From NCBI GenBank assembly GCA_030668565.1, contig DAOVFD010000056.1:1-6751 (forward strand): a stretch of 6,751 nt of DNA, read 5' to 3'. Position numbers and translations under genes: made by a program. The first letter of the stretch is position 1; each line of letters starts with the position of its first letter. The notes below the pieces were generated by a model that was not told the DNA's origin, made no database searches, and saw only the letters and a program-made list of their open reading frames with translations. This document shows, piece after piece, positions 4,756 to 6,751 of this stretch. The DNA is from Microcaldota archaeon (GTDB lineage Archaea; Micrarchaeota; Micrarchaeia; Anstonellales; Bilamarchaeaceae).

Positions 4756-6648
4756 ATGGCTCCCGAAGAAGAATATACAGCTGAACAAATACAGGTTCTG
4801 GAAGGTCTCGAACCGGTCAGAAAAAGGCCCGCAATGTACATTGGAGATGTGGGAAAAAGGGGCTTTCATCACTTGGTTTTTGAAGTGCTCGATAACGCGA
4901 TCGACGAGGCTCTTGCAGGTTATTGTACAGATATAGGAGTAGTCATAAACAAGGATGATTCGATATCGATTGCTGATAACGGCAGAGGAATTCCTACAGG
5001 GATGCACAAGAGCGGAAAATCAGCGCTGGAAGTTGTAATGACGGTTCTTCATGCAGGGGGAAAGTTCGAGAAAAAGGCTTATCAGGTAAGTGGTGGCCTT
5101 CACGGAGTTGGTGTATCTGCCGTTAATGCCTTGAGCGAGCAGCTGGATGTTGAGATTCACCGCGATGGAAAGACCTATGTACAGAGCTACAAAAGAGGTG
5201 CTCCAACTTCTGAGGTAAAACTTGTCGGTGAAACGAAAAAAAGAGGAACAATAGTAAGATTCAAACCTGACCATGAAATATTCGGTGACCAGACCTTTGA
5301 CTATAATTATCTCAGAGAACACCTGATGGAACTTGCCTATCTTAATGCAGGACTCAAGATTCTGCTAAAGGATGAAAGGGGCAAGGGGCAGGTGGAAACA
5401 TTCCATTACGAAGGCGGGATAAAGGAATTTGTTGAGTATCTTAACAAGGCAAGGACAAAAATCCAGAAGCCTTTCTATTACAAAAAGAAGGTGGGTAGTA
5501 CTGAAGTAGAATATGCTGTCCAATATACTGACAGTTATAATGAGCTGATGTATTCTTTTGTAAATGACATAAAAACGATTGAGGGAGGAACCCACGTAAC
5601 AGGTTTCAAAACCGCTTTAACAAGGGCAATGAATGAATATTTGAAGAGCGGTGGATACCTGAAGGGCGACAGGAGAATATCAGGAAATGATGTCCTTGAA
5701 GGCCTTACAGTTGTATTGAGCCTTAAGGTTCAGGAGCCGCAGTTTGAAGGTCAAACAAAAACCAAGCTCGGTAACAGTGAGATAAAGGGCCAGGTGGACA
5801 GGACGGTTTTCGAATCATTGAAAACATTCCTTGAAGAAAATCCTTCTGATTCAAGGGCGATAGCAAACAAGATACTGAAATCAATGCATGCAAGGGAAGC
5901 AGCACAGAAGGCAAAAGACCTGATTAGGAGAAAGAGTGTTTTCGAATCAAGCATCCTTCCAGGAAAACTTGCTGACTGTACTGATTCTGACCCTACCAAA
6001 GCAGAGTTGTATTTGGTGGAAGGAGATAGCGCTGGGGGAAGTGCAAAACAGGCAAGAGACAGAAAACACCAGGCAATTCTTCCTTTGCGTGGAAAGATAC
6101 TCAATGTAGAAAAAGCACCGTTGCACCGTGCACTTGCAAATGAGGAAATAAAATCAATGGTACTTGCTCTTGGAACAGGATTCAGAGACGACTTCAACAT
6201 TTCAAAGCTAAGATATCATAAAATTGTCGTCATGACGGATGCTGACGTCGACGGTTCGCACATCAGAACATTACTTCTCACTTTATTCTACAGATATTTC
6301 AGACCGATTATAGAACAGGGCTATCTTTACATTGCCCAGCCTCCGCTTTACAAGGTAAAAAAGGGCAAAACAATTGTTTATGCTTACAGTGATGATGAAT
6401 TGAACATGCTCCTCAAAGGCGAGATGAAAGGAGCGGAAATCCAGAGATACAAAGGTCTTGGTGAAATGAACCCTGACCAGCTCTGGGATACTACCATGGA
6501 TCCTGAAACAAGGACTTTGAAACAGGTTACCATCGAAGATGCAATGGCTGCAGATGAGCTCTTTACGATATTGATGGGAGTTGAAGTAGGTCCAAGACGT
6601 GATTTTATCCAGAAGCACGCTGCGGAAGTAAAGAATCTTGACGTATAG
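4756..6648 (+). CDS. gyrB: DNA gyrase subunit B (ATPase subunit of type IIA topoisomerase)
   Basis: GyrB pairs with GyrA in an A2B2 enzyme that uses ATP to introduce negative supercoils. All landmarks are present in 630 residues. The GHKL ATPase domain has FEVLDNAIDEA (42-52, catalytic Glu43, Asn47), ADNGRGIP (73-80), GGLHGVGVSAVNALS (113-127) and GTIVRF (164-169). The transducer carries QTKTKLGN (333-340) with the ATP-contacting Lys. The Toprim domain has LVEGDSAGGSAKQARDR (420-436, Glu422), PLRGK (443-447) and MTDADVDGSHIR (493-504, Asp495, Asp497 and Asp499 for Mg2+). The tail has QPPLYKVKKG (528-537) and RYKGLGEMN (564-572). The length matches the short GyrB type (Bacillus, about 638) without the 170-residue insert of E. 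coli. Val142 stands where E. coli has Arg136. The ATG at 4756 gives the normal N-terminus. gyrA follows after 8 nt. ParE is the alternative, but adjacency to gyrA with this gene order favours GyrB. Confidence 0.97.
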   Translation: MAPEEEYTAEQIQVLEGLEPVRKRPAMYIGDVGKRGFHHLVFEVLDNAIDEALAGYCTDIGVVINKDDSISIADNGRGIPTGMHKSGKSALEVVMTVLHAGGKFEKKAYQVSGGLHGVGVSAVNALSEQLDVEIHRDGKTYVQSYKRGAPTSEVKLVGETKKRGTIVRFKPDHEIFGDQTFDYNYLREHLMELAYLNAGLKILLKDERGKGQVETFHYEGGIKEFVEYLNKARTKIQKPFYYKKKVGSTEVEYAVQYTDSYNELMYSFVNDIKTIEGGTHVTGFKTALTRAMNEYLKSGGYLKGDRRISGNDVLEGLTVVLSLKVQEPQFEGQTKTKLGNSEIKGQVDRTVFESLKTFLEENPSDSRAIANKILKSMHAREAAQKAKDLIRRKSVFESSILPGKLADCTDSDPTKAELYLVEGDSAGGSAKQARDRKHQAILPLRGKILNVEKAPLHRALANEEIKSMVLALGTGFRDDFNISKLRYHKIVVMTDADVDGSHIRTLLLTLFYRYFRPIIEQGYLYIAQPPLYKVKKGKTIVYAYSDDELNMLLKGEMKGAEIQRYKGLGEMNPDQLWDTTMDPETRTLKQVTIEDAMAADELFTILMGVEVGPRRDFIQKHAAEVKNLDV

Positions 6649-6651
6649 GTG
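6647..6651 (+). promoter_or_regulatory. Shine-Dalgarno site of gyrA overlapping the gyrB stop codon
   Basis: AGGTG begins on the second base of the gyrB TAG stop and lies 5 nt before the gyrA ATG at 6657. The overlap suggests that ribosomes finishing gyrB can start on gyrA, keeping the two subunits balanced. Confidence 0.6.
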
Positions 6652-6656
6652 CTATC

Positions 6657-6751
6657 ATGACAGAGAAAATAGTCCCGAGAACAATTGAAGACGACATGAA
6701 AGAGTCCTATCTTGACTATTCAATGAGTGTAATCGTTGGGAGAGCATTGCC
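6657..6751 (+). CDS. gyrA: DNA gyrase subunit A, N-terminal fragment (3' end outside the window)
   Basis: Thirty-one complete codons are visible before the window ends. They encode the typical GyrA N-terminus: an acidic-basic lead (IVPRTIEDDMKES) and then SYLDYSMSVIVGRALP at residues 17-32, the segment that precedes the winged-helix DNA-binding and cleavage domain. GyrA carries the catalytic tyrosine that cuts DNA, which lies beyond this window. It follows gyrB by 8 nt with its own AGGTG site, so the two form an operon. ParC shares this N-terminal signature. Telling it apart would need the C-terminal beta-pinwheel with the GyrA box, which is not visible here. Confidence 0.93.
   Translation, partial: MTEKIVPRTIEDDMKESYLDYSMSVIVGRAL

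Noticed and set aside
4733..4936. 67-codon plus-strand frame starting just before gyrB
   Set aside because: It overlaps the conserved gyrB N-terminus in another frame and has no recognisable features.
5751..6200. 149-codon minus-strand frame opposite gyrB
   Set aside because: It lies antisense to the conserved Toprim-containing part of gyrB, and its sequence follows from gyrB codon use.
1..6751. CRISPR arrays, tRNA genes, insertion sequences or attachment sites
   Set aside because: No spaced direct repeats, cloverleaf-like arms with a CCA end, transposase motifs or terminal inverted repeats were found on reading both strands.

Overview
The window reads most naturally as a piece of an archaeal chromosome, possibly a DPANN-type or euryarchaeal lineage. 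This is an inference from four things: TTTAAA boxes 21-22 nt upstream of two divergent ATG codons (the leaderless-promoter spacing typical of archaea), internal operon starts preceded by AGGTG, membrane proteins of unrecognised family, and a bacterial-type gyrBA pair of the kind found in many archaea. No rRNA or other marker gene fixes the taxon, and a bacterium is not excluded.

Left part (1-1465), polyamine synthesis. The window opens with the last 78 codons of a plus-strand gene whose C-terminus resembles that of spermidine synthase. Converging on it is a complete 409-residue minus-strand gene that fuses a pyruvoyl-type S-adenosylmethionine decarboxylase (SpeD) domain to a spermidine synthase (SpeE) domain. 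One polypeptide could therefore both make decarboxylated AdoMet and transfer its aminopropyl group. The two stop codons share the palindrome TTAA. Two aminopropyltransferase-type genes side by side suggest that more than one polyamine is made.

Middle part (1466-4648), a putative envelope pair. A short, T/A-rich divergent promoter region leads rightward into a 757-residue protein. It has a signal sequence, a Cys-rich extracytoplasmic part with a DxDxDG loop and a beta-rich (Fn3-like) stretch, three membrane segments, and a long cytoplasmic coiled coil ending in a domain that looks Roadblock/LC7-like. Directly after it, probably in the same transcript, lies a multi-pass membrane protein with a Lys/Ala/Thr repeat tail. 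Its true start may be a non-standard ACG codon. Neither protein is recognised as a named family member.

Right part (4649-6751), DNA topology. After an A/T-rich leader region comes a complete gyrB (630 residues, with intact GHKL ATPase and Toprim motifs), then 8 nt later the first 31 codons of gyrA, in one operon. The GyrB has Val where Escherichia coli has the coumarin-contacting Arg136.

No tRNA, rRNA, CRISPR array, insertion sequence or attachment site was seen. There is no gene-free stretch longer than about 110 bases.
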